From Laspinema sp963821735 (GTDB lineage: Bacteria; Cyanobacteriota; Cyanobacteriia; Cyanobacteriales; Laspinemataceae): a stretch of 64,000 bases of DNA. Made by a program: the position numbers and the translations under genes. Shown here piece by piece: positions 37,817 to 47,660 of this stretch. The notes under the pieces are model-generated. The model had not been told where the DNA came from. It ran no database searches and was given only the letters and a program-made list of their open reading frames with translations. The stretch is taken from the NCBI GenBank assembly GCA_963821735.1, contig CAWGFK010000027.1, positions 186,001 through 250,000 on the forward strand. Reading direction: 5' to 3'. Position 1 is the first letter of the stretch. The number at the start of each line of letters is the position of its first letter.

Positions 37817-39860
37817 CTATTTTTTATAAAAGTTAGGGGAACTGTTGCTATAGATTTGGCTCGATGATTTCTCCCTTTCTAACAGCAGTTGATAAATTTT
37901 CTCCAGTCCTTGGGTAAGAGAAGTTTGGGGACTCCATCCCGTAGCGGTTTGAAATTTAGTGGTGTTGCCAATCCCATAGCGGGGGTATAAAGAGGCATTT
38001 TCCTGGAGAGCATCCTGAGAATTAGCAGAAAATTTGACCAAGGGCTGTTTTCCGCAAATTTCTCCCATTGCCTGGATTAATTCCAGTTCGCCGAGGGCAT
38101 TTTCCGGCCCTCCTCCCAGATTGAAAATAGACCCAGGGACTGCTTGGGCATTTTCCTGGGCTAATAATAATCCATCGACTAAATCATCGATATAAAGCCA
38201 ATCTCGCATGAGGCTTCCCTCACCCTCCACCCCAATTTCGCGATCGCCAACGATTGCCGAGAAACAGTCTATCAGGGCAATCTGCTTTTCCCCGCAGAGA
38301 TGGTCCATAAATTGACCCCAAGCGTAAGACGATCGCCGGAATGCCAAAACTGCGAGCATAGTTGATTGCATACTGTTCGGCAGTGCTTTGAGCGCAAGCG
38401 TCACTTGTAGGTACGTTCAGGGGATGGTCTTCTCGAAACCCATCCGGATGTTCTCCGGGACCATAAACTGCGGTGGTCGAGGTATAAATCAGGGGTGGGG
38501 GATTGGTGAGCGATCGCAGTTCTTCTAACAGATACAACGTACCCGAAGCGGTAACCTCAAATGCTCCTAGGGGGTCGGGTTGACCGCCAGGTGACGCCGG
38601 TGGGGAGGCCAAATGATAGACAGCACAAGCCTCCTGTAGGATGTAGCGCAACCGATAGCGATCGCGCAAGTCAGCAATGGCGACTTGCACCAACTCTCCC
38701 CAAGTTTCGCACAACTGCCGCAGATTTTGCTCAGACCCCGGTCGCGATAGGTTATCGAAAATAACCACAGGTTGCCCTTCCCTCGCCAGTCGGTGAGCCA
38801 AATGGGTCCCAATAAACCCCGCACCACCCAGGATGACCACCGGCAATCGAGGAGGCGTGAACCCATCTATCTTAGCCCGCGCAGGCGGGCTTTGTTCGTA
38901 TAGCCCCACCCTTGAGGGTGCGGGTTTTTGCAAACCTCCCAGGACCTCCATTTGAGCGAGATCAGCCACTGATTCCAGTCCCTCACTTGCCCAAATCCGG
39001 TATAACAGTTTAGCTGTCCCATCTTGGCGTTTGAGTCCGGTGTGATAGTGCCGTTCATCTACATGAAATCCTTCTTGGGAGGGGAGGTCCGGGTGCAAGT
39101 CATAGCAGGAATACCAGTAAACACGCTCCACCGGGGCGGCGATCGCCTCGACAAAGCACTGTAACTGGCTATATTCGTCATGTCGCCAAGTGGAAAACCC
39201 CGTTTCCGTAATCCAGATTTGGGAATTGAGGTGATATCGATCCAGGACCGCCTGGACTTGTTCCACCTTCTGCACCCAAGGAAGGGTGTGAAATTCCCAA
39301 GTGCCAGGAAACCCATGCAATCCCACTGCATCGATATACTGTAGCACTCCGCGATCGGCAATTAACCCCAGCCAGTACGGATCCACGGGAGCCATTCCTG
39401 CCAACAGGGTTTTTTTGCCCCGTTGTTGCGCCCAATAGGCTGCCGCCCCCACCATCTCACAAAAAATCCCCCACTGCGGATCAAGCCGCCAATCCCAATC
39501 GCAGAGGTTATTCGGCTCATTCCAGAGTTCCACCCACTCGAAACAGGGGTCAAAGTCCGTAATCATGCGATCGATGAAATCCGCGTAATCCCTAGGACGA
39601 CGCGGGGGTGACGAGGTTTTCGGAACCATTCCCAAGGAAGGTGGAGTATAATGGAAACAGGGTAGCACTTCCACCTCCCGCGCCAACCTCGGCAATAACC
39701 AGGCATACCAGTCTTCTCCCTCCGGGCTATGCCAATCGGCCCAAGAAACCCCGGTCCGCAAAGCGCGAACCCCGACTGCCTTCAGGTCCGATAACACTCG
39801 CTCAACTTGAGCATATTCTCCGGGACGAAACCATTCCAGGATGCCGACTGCTGGACTCAT
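37817..39860 (-). CDS. Glycosidase-like domain fused to NAD-dependent epimerase, frameshifted
   Basis: Residues 1 to about 300 look like a TIM-barrel glycoside hydrolase: GILEWFRPGEYAQVERVLSD, acid/base-like Glu in WVELWNEPNN and nucleophile-like Glu in IWITETGFSTW. After a linker encoded by a dispersed repeat (38873-38933), residues about 345 on form an extended SDR domain with VVILGGAGFIGTHLAHRL. Removing one A from GGAAAAGCAG near 38298 joins the C-terminal part (DCFSAIVGDREIGV, SLMRDWLYIDDLVDG) for a total of about 680 residues. At the usual YxxxK site the frame reads DACAQ, so the catalytic pair appears lost or altered. It overlaps the next epimerase gene by 4 bases. Confidence 0.75.
38873..38933 (-). 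repeat. Repeat family 3 copy inside a coding region
   Basis: On the coding strand it reads GCAAAAACCCGCACCCTCAA, then GGGGCTATACGAACAAAGCC, CGCCTGCGCGGGCTA, about 80 percent like the intergenic copy at 59058-59121. It is in frame and encodes the LQKPAPSRVGLYEQSPPARA linker. Confidence 0.7.
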
Positions 39861-40975
39861 AAGCTCAACCCTCGGGCCGCGAGTTCCGCACTTGCTTCAG
39901 AGACGCAATCCCGCGCTTCTTGGCCTTCTAACCACATCGCCAACTCGATGAGTCCTTCTTCCAGACTGACTCGGGGTTCATAGCCCAAAATATTGCGCGT
40001 CCGGGTAATATCTGCAAAGCAGTGACGCACATCTCCCACCCGATATTTTCCGGTAACTTTCGGTTGGATGCGTTCCTTGTCCAATACTTTGGCGAGATGT
40101 TGTGCTACCTCCTTCACCCGGTACTGACATCCACTGCCCACGTTGAACGCGCTTCCGGCAGCTTCCGGTACTTCTAGGGCGAGTCGGCAAGCCTGGGTTA
40201 CATCATGGACGGATACAAAGTCCCGTTTCTGTTCGCCATCCTCAAAAATCAAGGGCGGATTGCCATTAATCAAGCGAGAGGCAAAGATAGCCAGCACTCC
40301 AGTATAGGGATTTGAGAGGGCTTGTCGCGTCCCGTATGTATTAAAAAACCGCAAAGCCACCGTGGGAATGCCGTAGGATTCTCCGGCAATCAAGCACATT
40401 TGCTCTTGATCGTACTTGGAAAGGGCATATACAGAAGCCAAACAGGGGGATTTAATTTCCGGGGTCGGAATGGGTGTGAGAAGTTGGCCCTCTGAATTAC
40501 GAAGTTCCCATGCTCCTGCTTTTAATTGGTCAGGGCTGCGGGCGATGCCTTGGCAGATAGTACCATCCGGGGACTGGTACAGCCCCTCGCCATAAATGCT
40601 CATGCTAGAGGCGACTATCAGCCGTTCCACAGGTTGCTCGATCAGGGCTTCTAGGAGTACGGCAGTGCCCAGGTTATTAGTGTGAGTATATTTGATGATT
40701 TCATACATACTTTGCCCCACTCCCACCATTGCTGCAAAGTGATACACCGCATCAATGCCTTGAAGGGCTTGGCGCACGGTATCTAAGTCGCGAATATCCC
40801 CTACCATGAGTTCGACGTCCGGATGCAAATAGTCCGGGCGACTGGCATTGAGTCCGTGAACTTGGGGGGAGAGGTTATCTAAGGCGCGAACGCGATATCC
40901 GCACCGGATCAGTTCATCTGCTAAATGAGAGCCAATAAATCCGGCTCCCCCGGTAATTAAAATATGTTTATTCAA
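39857..40975 (-). CDS. NAD-dependent epimerase/dehydratase (UDP-glucose 4-epimerase-like)
   Basis: 372 residues. N-terminal NAD-binding motif ITGGAGFIGSHLADELIRCG, DIRDLDTVRQAL, a Ser in ASSMSIYGEG and the catalytic Y-x-x-x-K in VYALSKYDQEQM. The C-terminal substrate region includes FNTYGTRQALSNPYTGVLAI and FNVGSGCQYRVKEVAQHLAK. Likely interconverts a nucleotide sugar for the glycosyltransferases downstream. First gene of the minus-strand saccharide cluster; the next ORF starts within its last codons (ATGA-type overlap). Confidence 0.88.
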   Translation of the reverse strand: MNKHILITGGAGFIGSHLADELIRCGYRVRALDNLSPQVHGLNASRPDYLHPDVELMVGDIRDLDTVRQALQGIDAVYHFAAMVGVGQSMYEIIKYTHTNNLGTAVLLEALIEQPVERLIVASSMSIYGEGLYQSPDGTICQGIARSPDQLKAGAWELRNSEGQLLTPIPTPEIKSPCLASVYALSKYDQEQMCLIAGESYGIPTVALRFFNTYGTRQALSNPYTGVLAIFASRLINGNPPLIFEDGEQKRDFVSVHDVTQACRLALEVPEAAGSAFNVGSGCQYRVKEVAQHLAKVLDKERIQPKVTGKYRVGDVRHCFADITRTRNILGYEPRVSLEEGLIELAMWLEGQEARDCVSEASAELAARGLSL

Positions 40976-41295
40976 ATGACTTTGCTCCGCAATTAATCCA
41001 ATAAAAATGATAAATGGAATCCCAGGAAACTCGGGGATTTCCTCTTATAAAAAGATTATTGTGCCTGGAATTTCCCTCTGGAGTCATCCCCCTTGAGACA
41101 GAGTTGTTTCACTACATTTGTTGCTGCGCTCAGGGAGCCGGATTCGTGCAGTTATTCCCTAGAGCAAGGGCCGATCGCACCGGGTGCAGGAGTCTTCCGG
41201 TCCGGTGAAATTCATCTTCCCAAAGGAACAGAGAGGGTCAAATTAACCCTTTCCCTTCTCAACCCTCTATAAATCCGGGTTCGATGCACTACTTG
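40976..41295. other. 320-base intergenic region
   Basis: Upstream of the saccharide operon and downstream of a lipoprotein gene. I see no supported gene or clear terminator. Confidence 0.4.
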
Positions 41296-42117
41296 TTATG
41301 GGGCAGTTTCCGGGAAATGATAGATATGATCGACCATTAAAACGGGTTGGTCTATATATTCTGCTGCCAACTGCTCTCTAACCGTCACATCCCAACTTAA
41401 AGGATGCTCTCGCTCAATTTCTGCCAGATCGAACGGACGTAAAACCCCTGTTGCCAAAATGCTTTGTCCCGGTTGCAAGGGGGGTGAGTTCGGGGCGATC
41501 GCCAGCAAATTGTTCCCTCCCATCGCACCGGATGCATCCAAGGTAAACGACTCCGTAGCGACTCTTGTCGCAACTTCCCCGGGGACTGCCAACACATGAT
41601 TATAGTAGCGCGTCGGATTATTGGTCACTTCAGCCGGTTCCGGCGAGAAGGCGATCGACTCAGCGATCATGGCGAGTCTGCCTTCATACGCGGTATAGAG
41701 GGTTGGATCAAGTTCAATTCCATAAGCGCGTTCAATATCCACAGGGATAAACCGGACCACCTTCCCTGTAATTTGTAGCGGGATTTGAGGGTCGAGGGGG
41801 ACAATCACCGGCACTCCCGAGGCATTGATCGCTAAAATCGGTTCGCTGCCAAATACCCAGTCATCCTGGATTGTGAAGCTGTGGGGACTAATTTTGGCGA
41901 CGGGTTCAGCCCGGATGGTGATCATCTCCCCAATCAGTTGTTCCGTGCGTTCTATGGCCTCGGATGAGGCAACAGGGTCAGGCGGTGCTGTCTCACTGTT
42001 CATGGGACTGTCCGCTTGACAAGCAACGAGGAACATGACCATCAACCCCAGGGCGAGGGGGATGTGCCGGATGGTTCGGCAATCGGGTAGGCGATCGCGA
42101 CTCTGGACATTGAACAT
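41296..42117 (-). CDS. Putative lipoprotein with OB-like domains
   Basis: 273 residues from ATG 42117 (MFNVQSRDRLPDCRTIRHIP). Signal peptide LALGLMVMFLVAC gives a lipobox with the acylated Cys. Two similar halves follow: ITIRAEPVAKISPHSFTIQD / QITGKVVRFIPVD and VLAVPGEVATRVATESFTLD / ILATGVLRPFDLAEIE. Both halves have the strand order of OB-fold nucleic-acid- or metal-binding-like domains found in exported proteins. Function unknown. Confidence 0.7.
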   Translation of the reverse strand: MFNVQSRDRLPDCRTIRHIPLALGLMVMFLVACQADSPMNSETAPPDPVASSEAIERTEQLIGEMITIRAEPVAKISPHSFTIQDDWVFGSEPILAINASGVPVIVPLDPQIPLQITGKVVRFIPVDIERAYGIELDPTLYTAYEGRLAMIAESIAFSPEPAEVTNNPTRYYNHVLAVPGEVATRVATESFTLDASGAMGGNNLLAIAPNSPPLQPGQSILATGVLRPFDLAEIEREHPLSWDVTVREQLAAEYIDQPVLMVDHIYHFPETAP

Positions 42118-42608
42118 GATCAATCAGATTTCTCCTTCTGTGAGGGTCGTGAGGACTGAGGAACGTTACCAACGGACACCGTTCGCCCAAGGGAGTTTGA
42201 GCCACAATTAGCTTTTTCCACCTGCCTTTTGGGTGAAAGCAATGGGGTGAGGGCTTGCTCTGGGAGACCGTTTTTTCCCGGGTAGGGTAGGGGCTTTCGG
42301 TTGTCATAGCTATCCTAATTCTCCACTTTAAAAGCAAGGAAGACTCTCTCACCTCTGTCTAAAGAAGGAAATGCTTGGAGGGGGTGGAATTTCCGGGAAA
42401 GATTTCGGGGAAAATTGAGTGAGTTTTTAAGTGAATTCTTCCCGGCGATAGATTTAAAAGCTTCGCTTCACCCCTTATCCTAAAAGTTGGGGAACATAAA
42501 TCTTTGGGGCGAGTATTCCGAATCGCCAGCTCAACTGTGGGGGTTGATTCGGTTTTGGCTTGTGCTTTGGACTTGTGCTGTTGATTACCCCTCCACTCTT
42601 TATTAAAA
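42118..42608. other. 490-base region without a supported gene
   Basis: A 119-codon minus-strand frame here has neither family signal nor a ribosome site. No repeat of note. Confidence 0.4.
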
Positions 42609-42785
42609 ATGAAAAATAACCGCCCTAGTCACTCGATTTTCAATGTTTTCTTCGCCCTTGGCTCGATATTTCTGCTCTTTGTTATCGGGGCTGTATTTCA
42701 TCTGTTTTCTAATCAAACTTCAGAACAACTTTATCCAGAACGAGAGACCCCACAACGGTTAAAGCAAGAACGCGATTCCCCTTGA
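42609..42785 (+). CDS. Small single-span membrane protein
   Basis: 58 residues: a polar start MKNNRPSHSI, one membrane segment FNVFFALGSIFLLFVIGAVF, and a charged tail EQLYPERETPQRLKQERDSP. No ribosome site stands out. Function unknown. The 358 bases after it, up to the kinase start, hold no other gene I can support. Confidence 0.5.
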   Translation: MKNNRPSHSIFNVFFALGSIFLLFVIGAVFHLFSNQTSEQLYPERETPQRLKQERDSP

Positions 42786-43143
42786 TTAATTCCGCCGTCT
42801 TACGAGTCTATCTGCTTGGATGAGCTGCTTGGATGAGAGGAATCTGGATTCAACATAAAGTAGAGCCTAATGATCCGGTTCCGGGTCTTTCTACTTGACA
42901 TTTTATGATTGTTCTAGTATTATTCAAGGATAAAATCTACTGTTTTTTTTCCATTATCCAGCAGCGGATGCTACCTCACCCGGACTTTAAACCGGGCGCT
43001 TCAGGACTATGTAACAGTGATGAGCAAGGCAAGTTCTGTTGACCCCGGAGTTGAGAGGGAAAGGGGTCATGGATTAGGAAAATCTGATGAAATGTGATTC
43101 AAGAATTTGACTCATCAAACCCTGTACCGTCCATTGAAAGACT

Positions 43144-46100
43144 ATGCAAGACCAATTTCTCACGATTCTTGAGGGCATAAGCGATGGTTTAGTCGCCTGC
43201 GATCGGCAATGGTGCATCACTTATGTCAATCAACGGGGTGCTCAAATCGTGGGAAGAAGTCAAGAGCAGTTGATCGGTACAATCCTCTGGGAGAGTTTTC
43301 CCGGGGAGATCGCCTCATCATGGAAGCCGGAATTTCATCGGGCGATCGCCCAAGGGATTTCCGTAGAAATACAACAGTTTTACCCGACCCTGAATCGCGG
43401 GATCAAAGTGCAGGGAATTCCCTCCACAACGGGGCTAGTCATTTATTATCAGGATATCACCGGCCTCCTCCCGGTTCAAACCGCTCAGGAATGCGAGGAA
43501 ATAGGGGCAGAAGGAGGAGAAAGGGGCGGCTGTGGAGTAGCGATCGCCCCGGCTACAACTCACCGTTTAGAACAGGTCAATTTCACCTGGGCAAAAATCC
43601 AGGGGTACGAGGTGGGCGAACTGATTGGCATCTCAATTTTTGAGTGGTTTTCCCGAGAGTGTCACGGTCAATTGATTAACGCTCTGAATTTAGCAGATGC
43701 CGGGGGGTTTCATACCTTTGAATCCGTCCAGTCGGGGAAACAAGGGAACCTCATTCAGGGAATGACTGAGGTCAATTCTATTAAAAATACAGAAGGAACG
43801 GTTCTATATCGGGTCTTTACCCTGACGCAAATTCACCCAGAAAAACAAGCTTCAGAAAGGGTTGTAGGGAAACGGATCGAGATAACTGAATTGGATCAGG
43901 CGATCGAGATGTTAGAAAGCATGACCGATGCCTTTGTCTCCTTAGATCGGGAATGGCGAATTATTGAAATCAATGGGGAAACCGCTCGAATTAATCAGAA
44001 ACAGCCCGAAGAATTAATCGGAAAAACTCATTGGGAAGTGTGGCCTTGGTCCGTGGGAACGGAAGTGGAACGGGAATATCGACGAGCGATGCAGGAACAA
44101 GTCGCGGTCCATTTGGAAGTGTTCTACGCACCCTTAAAAATGCAGTTAGAGATTCAGGCTTATCCTTCTAATCAGGGGTTATTTATTTATTTCCGGGATA
44201 TCAGCGATCGCAAGCAGTCAGAAGAAGCATTGAGGCATAGCGAACGCCTCTACCAGGCGATCGGGGAAACCCTGCAATATGGACTGTGGATCTGCGATCG
44301 CGAAGGTCGCCTAATTTATGTGAGCGAATCATTTCAGAACCTAGTCGGACTGACCCTCGCCGAATGTGCGGGGTGGGGATGGACCCAGGCGATGCATCCG
44401 GATGACCTGGATCAGACCCTCTCGTTATGGGAAGAATGCTTGCGAACGGGTAATATTTGGGATCGTGAGCATCACTTTGGCGGTGTTGATGGGAAGTGGC
44501 ATCCGATGTTATCCCGAGGTGTTCCGGTCAAAAATGACCAGGGAGAGACGATCTGCTGGGCCGGAATCAACCTGGATATCAGCCGTCAAAAACAGGTAGA
44601 ACGGGAACTGCGCGATCGCCAAGAGCGCTTGCAGGCAGCACTATTGGCATCAGAAACGGGTACCTATCGATGGAATATCAAAACGGATTCCGTCGAATGG
44701 GATGAGACGATGAATCGGCTGTTTTGCCTATCAGAAGGCCATTCCTTGACAACGTTACAGGAGTTTGTCTCCCTGATCCACCCAGAAGACCGAGACGCTG
44801 TAAAAAGTGAGATAGAAAAGTGTACTGCCGCACGTGAGGAATTCGAGATGGAGTTCCGAATTTTCTGTCCCGATGGGAGTATTCGGTGGATTTTTGACAA
44901 AGGAAAGACTTTCACCGATGAGGGGGGTACTCCCCTGTATTTCACCGGCGCTTGTGTCGATATTACCAATCAGAAGCGGATGGAGGAAGCGGTCCAGATT
45001 GGACGCGAACGCCTGGATCTTGTCTTGGAGTCGTCGGAGTTAGGCGTATGGTATTGCGATTTGCCCTTTGATAAACTAGAGTGGAATCACAAGTGCAAAG
45101 AACTTTTTGGACTGTCTCCAGAGACGGAAGTCACCATCGCTCTATTTTATGAGTGCCTGCATCCAGAGGACCGGGATCGCACTCACCAGGCCATTACCCA
45201 GGCGATCGCCGAGGGGACTCCTTATCAACTTGATTATCGCACCGTTGATCTCACGGGAAAAATCCGCTGGATTCGCGCGATCGGACGAGCGTTTTACACC
45301 GAAACGGGACAACCGATGCGGTTTGATGGAATTACCATTGATATTAGCGATCGCAAACGGGCCGAGGAAACCTTAGAGAGTAACCAAAAATGGTTAGCTT
45401 TAGCTCAAAACATCGGCAAAATTGGGGTATGGGATTGGAACTTACAAACCGGGGAACTTCTTCTGACTGAAGAACTCCAATCCATTTATGGACTGGTATC
45501 CGGTAGCTTTGATAGTACATTTCAAAGTGGACTGGCTATGGTTCATCCCGGCGATCGAGCCAGAGTAGAACATGAAGTTCGATGTTGTAGTCAGGATGGC
45601 GTCGATTTTAATAGCGAATTTCGCATTCAACGCCCCGATGGTCAAATTTGCTGGATCGTCGCCAAAGCGAGAGCCTTTCCGGATGAAAATGGCACGCCTA
45701 TCCGGGTGATCGGCGTTAACATGGATGTGACCGATCGCAAGTTAGCTGAAGAAGCCTTGCGGGAGAGTGAAAAGCGGTTTCGCGTCGCCCAAGAACTCTC
45801 CCTGGACGCCTTCACCATTTTTCACGCCATCCGCAATTCCACCGGAGAAATTATTGATTTTCATTGGGATTATGCTAACCCCAAAGCTGCGGAAATATTG
45901 GGCTGTTCCATTGATGAATTAGTCGGTCACCGTTTGAGCGATCGCCTGCCGGGAAACCAAACCAATCGTTACTTGTTTAAGCGCTACGTCCAGGTGGTAG
46001 AAACCGGGATTGCCCATGATATTGAAGTGGAATATCACGCCGAAGGAATTCACGGATGGTTCCGGAATATGGCAGTCAAATTAGAGGATGGCATAGCAAT

Positions 46101-47307
46101 TTCCTTTAGTAACATCACCGATCGCAAATTGCAGGAACAGGAACGATTGCACCTGCTGGAACTGGAACGAGAAGCGCGATCGCAAGCGGAAGTTGCCAAC
46201 CGGATTAAAGATGAATTTCTCGCCATCTTATCCCACGAGTTGCGATCGCCCCTCAACCCCATTTTGGGCTGGACGCAACTCCTCAAAAAAGGTACACTTT
46301 CCCCGGAAAAAACTATCCAAGGCTTAAACAGCATTGAACGAAATGCCAAATTACAAACCCAACTCATCGAAGACTTGCTGGATGTCTCTCGGATTCTACG
46401 CGGTAAGCTGATTCTCACCGAAACCCCAGTCAAACTCACTGAGGTGATTGAGTCAGCGATCGAAACCGTCCGCCTAGCAGCCCAAGCCAAATTTATACAA
46501 ATTAACACCGAGTTTAATCCGCAATTTGGACAAGTTTTAGGAGATTCAAACCGCTTGCAGCAAGCCGTTTGGAATCTGCTGTCCAATGCCGTCAAGTTTA
46601 CCCCCCAGGGAGGTCAAGTCACCGTCTCTCTCACTCAAAGGTCAGACTGCGCGCAGATTCAGGTCCAAGATACCGGATCGGGAATTGACCCGGATTTTTT
46701 GCCTCATGTTTTTGAAAGTTTCCGACAAGCGGATAGTACCACCACCCGCACCTTTGGCGGACTGGGGTTAGGACTGGCGATCGCCCGTCACTTAGTGGAA
46801 TTACATGGCGGCAGAATTTGGGCGGAAAGCTCAGGACTCGGACAGGGGGCGACCTTTACTGTGAGTCTCCCTTTGTTACCGGAGTCTGGGGAACCCTCGC
46901 CCCCGGAACTCATCGCCCCGGAGTTGCCGAACTTACAGGGGATAAAAATACTCGTCGTGGATGATATACTCGATACTCGGGAGTTTCTGGTTTTTCTGCT
47001 GGAAATGGAAGGTGCGTTAGTACAAGCAGTCGAGTCAGCAGAAATGGCGATTTCTGTCATTAAAAACTGGCAACCGGATGTTTTGGTCAGTGACATTGGA
47101 ATGCCCGAACTTGATGGCTACGGCTTAATTCGCACCCTGCGATCGCGCCCACCCCAGGAAGGGGGAACCCTACCCGCCATCGCCGTCACCGCCTACGCCG
47201 GAGAGAGCGATCGCGAAGCCATTCTCGCTGCTGGATTTGATGCTCACATTCCCAAGCCAGTGGAACCCTTGGATTTAGCCCAGGCGATCGCCCGGTTGTT
47301 GCCGTGA
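43144..47307 (+). CDS. Multi-PAS hybrid sensor histidine kinase
   Basis: 1387 residues, intact and apparently cytoplasmic because no membrane span is visible. About eight PAS/PAC units occupy residues 1-990; six end in DIS-, DIT- or VT-type PAC signatures such as YFRDISDRKQSEEALR, GITIDISDRKRAEETL and GVNMDVTDRKLAEEAL. The kinase core has the phospho-acceptor His in AILSHELRSPLNPILGW (about residue 1030), N box NLLSNAVKFTPQGG, G1 VQDTGSGIDPDFL and G2 FGGLGLGLAIARHL. A C-terminal receiver (about 1265-1385) has the acceptor Asp in LVSDIGMPELDGYG. It autophosphorylates and passes phosphate to its own receiver. The signal is unknown. Confidence 0.93.
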   Translation: MQDQFLTILEGISDGLVACDRQWCITYVNQRGAQIVGRSQEQLIGTILWESFPGEIASSWKPEFHRAIAQGISVEIQQFYPTLNRGIKVQGIPSTTGLVIYYQDITGLLPVQTAQECEEIGAEGGERGGCGVAIAPATTHRLEQVNFTWAKIQGYEVGELIGISIFEWFSRECHGQLINALNLADAGGFHTFESVQSGKQGNLIQGMTEVNSIKNTEGTVLYRVFTLTQIHPEKQASERVVGKRIEITELDQAIEMLESMTDAFVSLDREWRIIEINGETARINQKQPEELIGKTHWEVWPWSVGTEVEREYRRAMQEQVAVHLEVFYAPLKMQLEIQAYPSNQGLFIYFRDISDRKQSEEALRHSERLYQAIGETLQYGLWICDREGRLIYVSESFQNLVGLTLAECAGWGWTQAMHPDDLDQTLSLWEECLRTGNIWDREHHFGGVDGKWHPMLSRGVPVKNDQGETICWAGINLDISRQKQVERELRDRQERLQAALLASETGTYRWNIKTDSVEWDETMNRLFCLSEGHSLTTLQEFVSLIHPEDRDAVKSEIEKCTAAREEFEMEFRIFCPDGSIRWIFDKGKTFTDEGGTPLYFTGACVDITNQKRMEEAVQIGRERLDLVLESSELGVWYCDLPFDKLEWNHKCKELFGLSPETEVTIALFYECLHPEDRDRTHQAITQAIAEGTPYQLDYRTVDLTGKIRWIRAIGRAFYTETGQPMRFDGITIDISDRKRAEETLESNQKWLALAQNIGKIGVWDWNLQTGELLLTEELQSIYGLVSGSFDSTFQSGLAMVHPGDRARVEHEVRCCSQDGVDFNSEFRIQRPDGQICWIVAKARAFPDENGTPIRVIGVNMDVTDRKLAEEALRESEKRFRVAQELSLDAFTIFHAIRNSTGEIIDFHWDYANPKAAEILGCSIDELVGHRLSDRLPGNQTNRYLFKRYVQVVETGIAHDIEVEYHAEGIHGWFRNMAVKLEDGIAISFSNITDRKLQEQERLHLLELEREARSQAEVANRIKDEFLAILSHELRSPLNPILGWTQLLKKGTLSPEKTIQGLNSIERNAKLQTQLIEDLLDVSRILRGKLILTETPVKLTEVIESAIETVRLAAQAKFIQINTEFNPQFGQVLGDSNRLQQAVWNLLSNAVKFTPQGGQVTVSLTQRSDCAQIQVQDTGSGIDPDFLPHVFESFRQADSTTTRTFGGLGLGLAIARHLVELHGGRIWAESSGLGQGATFTVSLPLLPESGEPSPPELIAPELPNLQGIKILVVDDILDTREFLVFLLEMEGALVQAVESAEMAISVIKNWQPDVLVSDIGMPELDGYGLIRTLRSRPPQEGGTLPAIAVTAYAGESDREAILAAGFDAHIPKPVEPLDLAQAIARLLP

Positions 47308-47374
47308 GGCGATCGGCACAAGTAGAATAAGGTTTTATAGTATGTTTCGGGGATTATCCGGGCGGACCTAACCC

Positions 47375-47557
47375 CTAGCCCTGTCAAGGTGTATTTGTAG
47401 GGGCGTATTGCATACGCCCTCTGATGTATGCAATCCGCCCCTACAAGAAACTTAGGATGAGGCGGGATTCCATGAGGGATCAAGAGGGCGTATGCAATAC
47501 GCCCCTACAAGAAACCGGGATGAGGCGGGATTCTATTTACCACCTTGACAGGGCTAG
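47375..47557. mobile_element. MITE-like element, copy B
   Basis: Perfect 17-bp terminal inverted repeats CTAGCCCTGTCAAGGTG and CACCTTGACAGGGCTAG. The interior has TTTGTAGGGGCGTATTGCAT hairpins and two copies of AAACttaGGATGAGGCGGGATTC-type sequence, no ORF. It lies downstream of the hybrid kinase. Confidence 0.8.
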
Positions 47558-47660
47558 ACCTAACCCCCCAACCCCCTTCCCTGCGAGGGAAGGGGGAGAA
47601 GAGGGAGAAGGGGGAGAAGGGGGAGAAATGGTTTTTGAGGTTAATCCAGTGGAGTTGATA

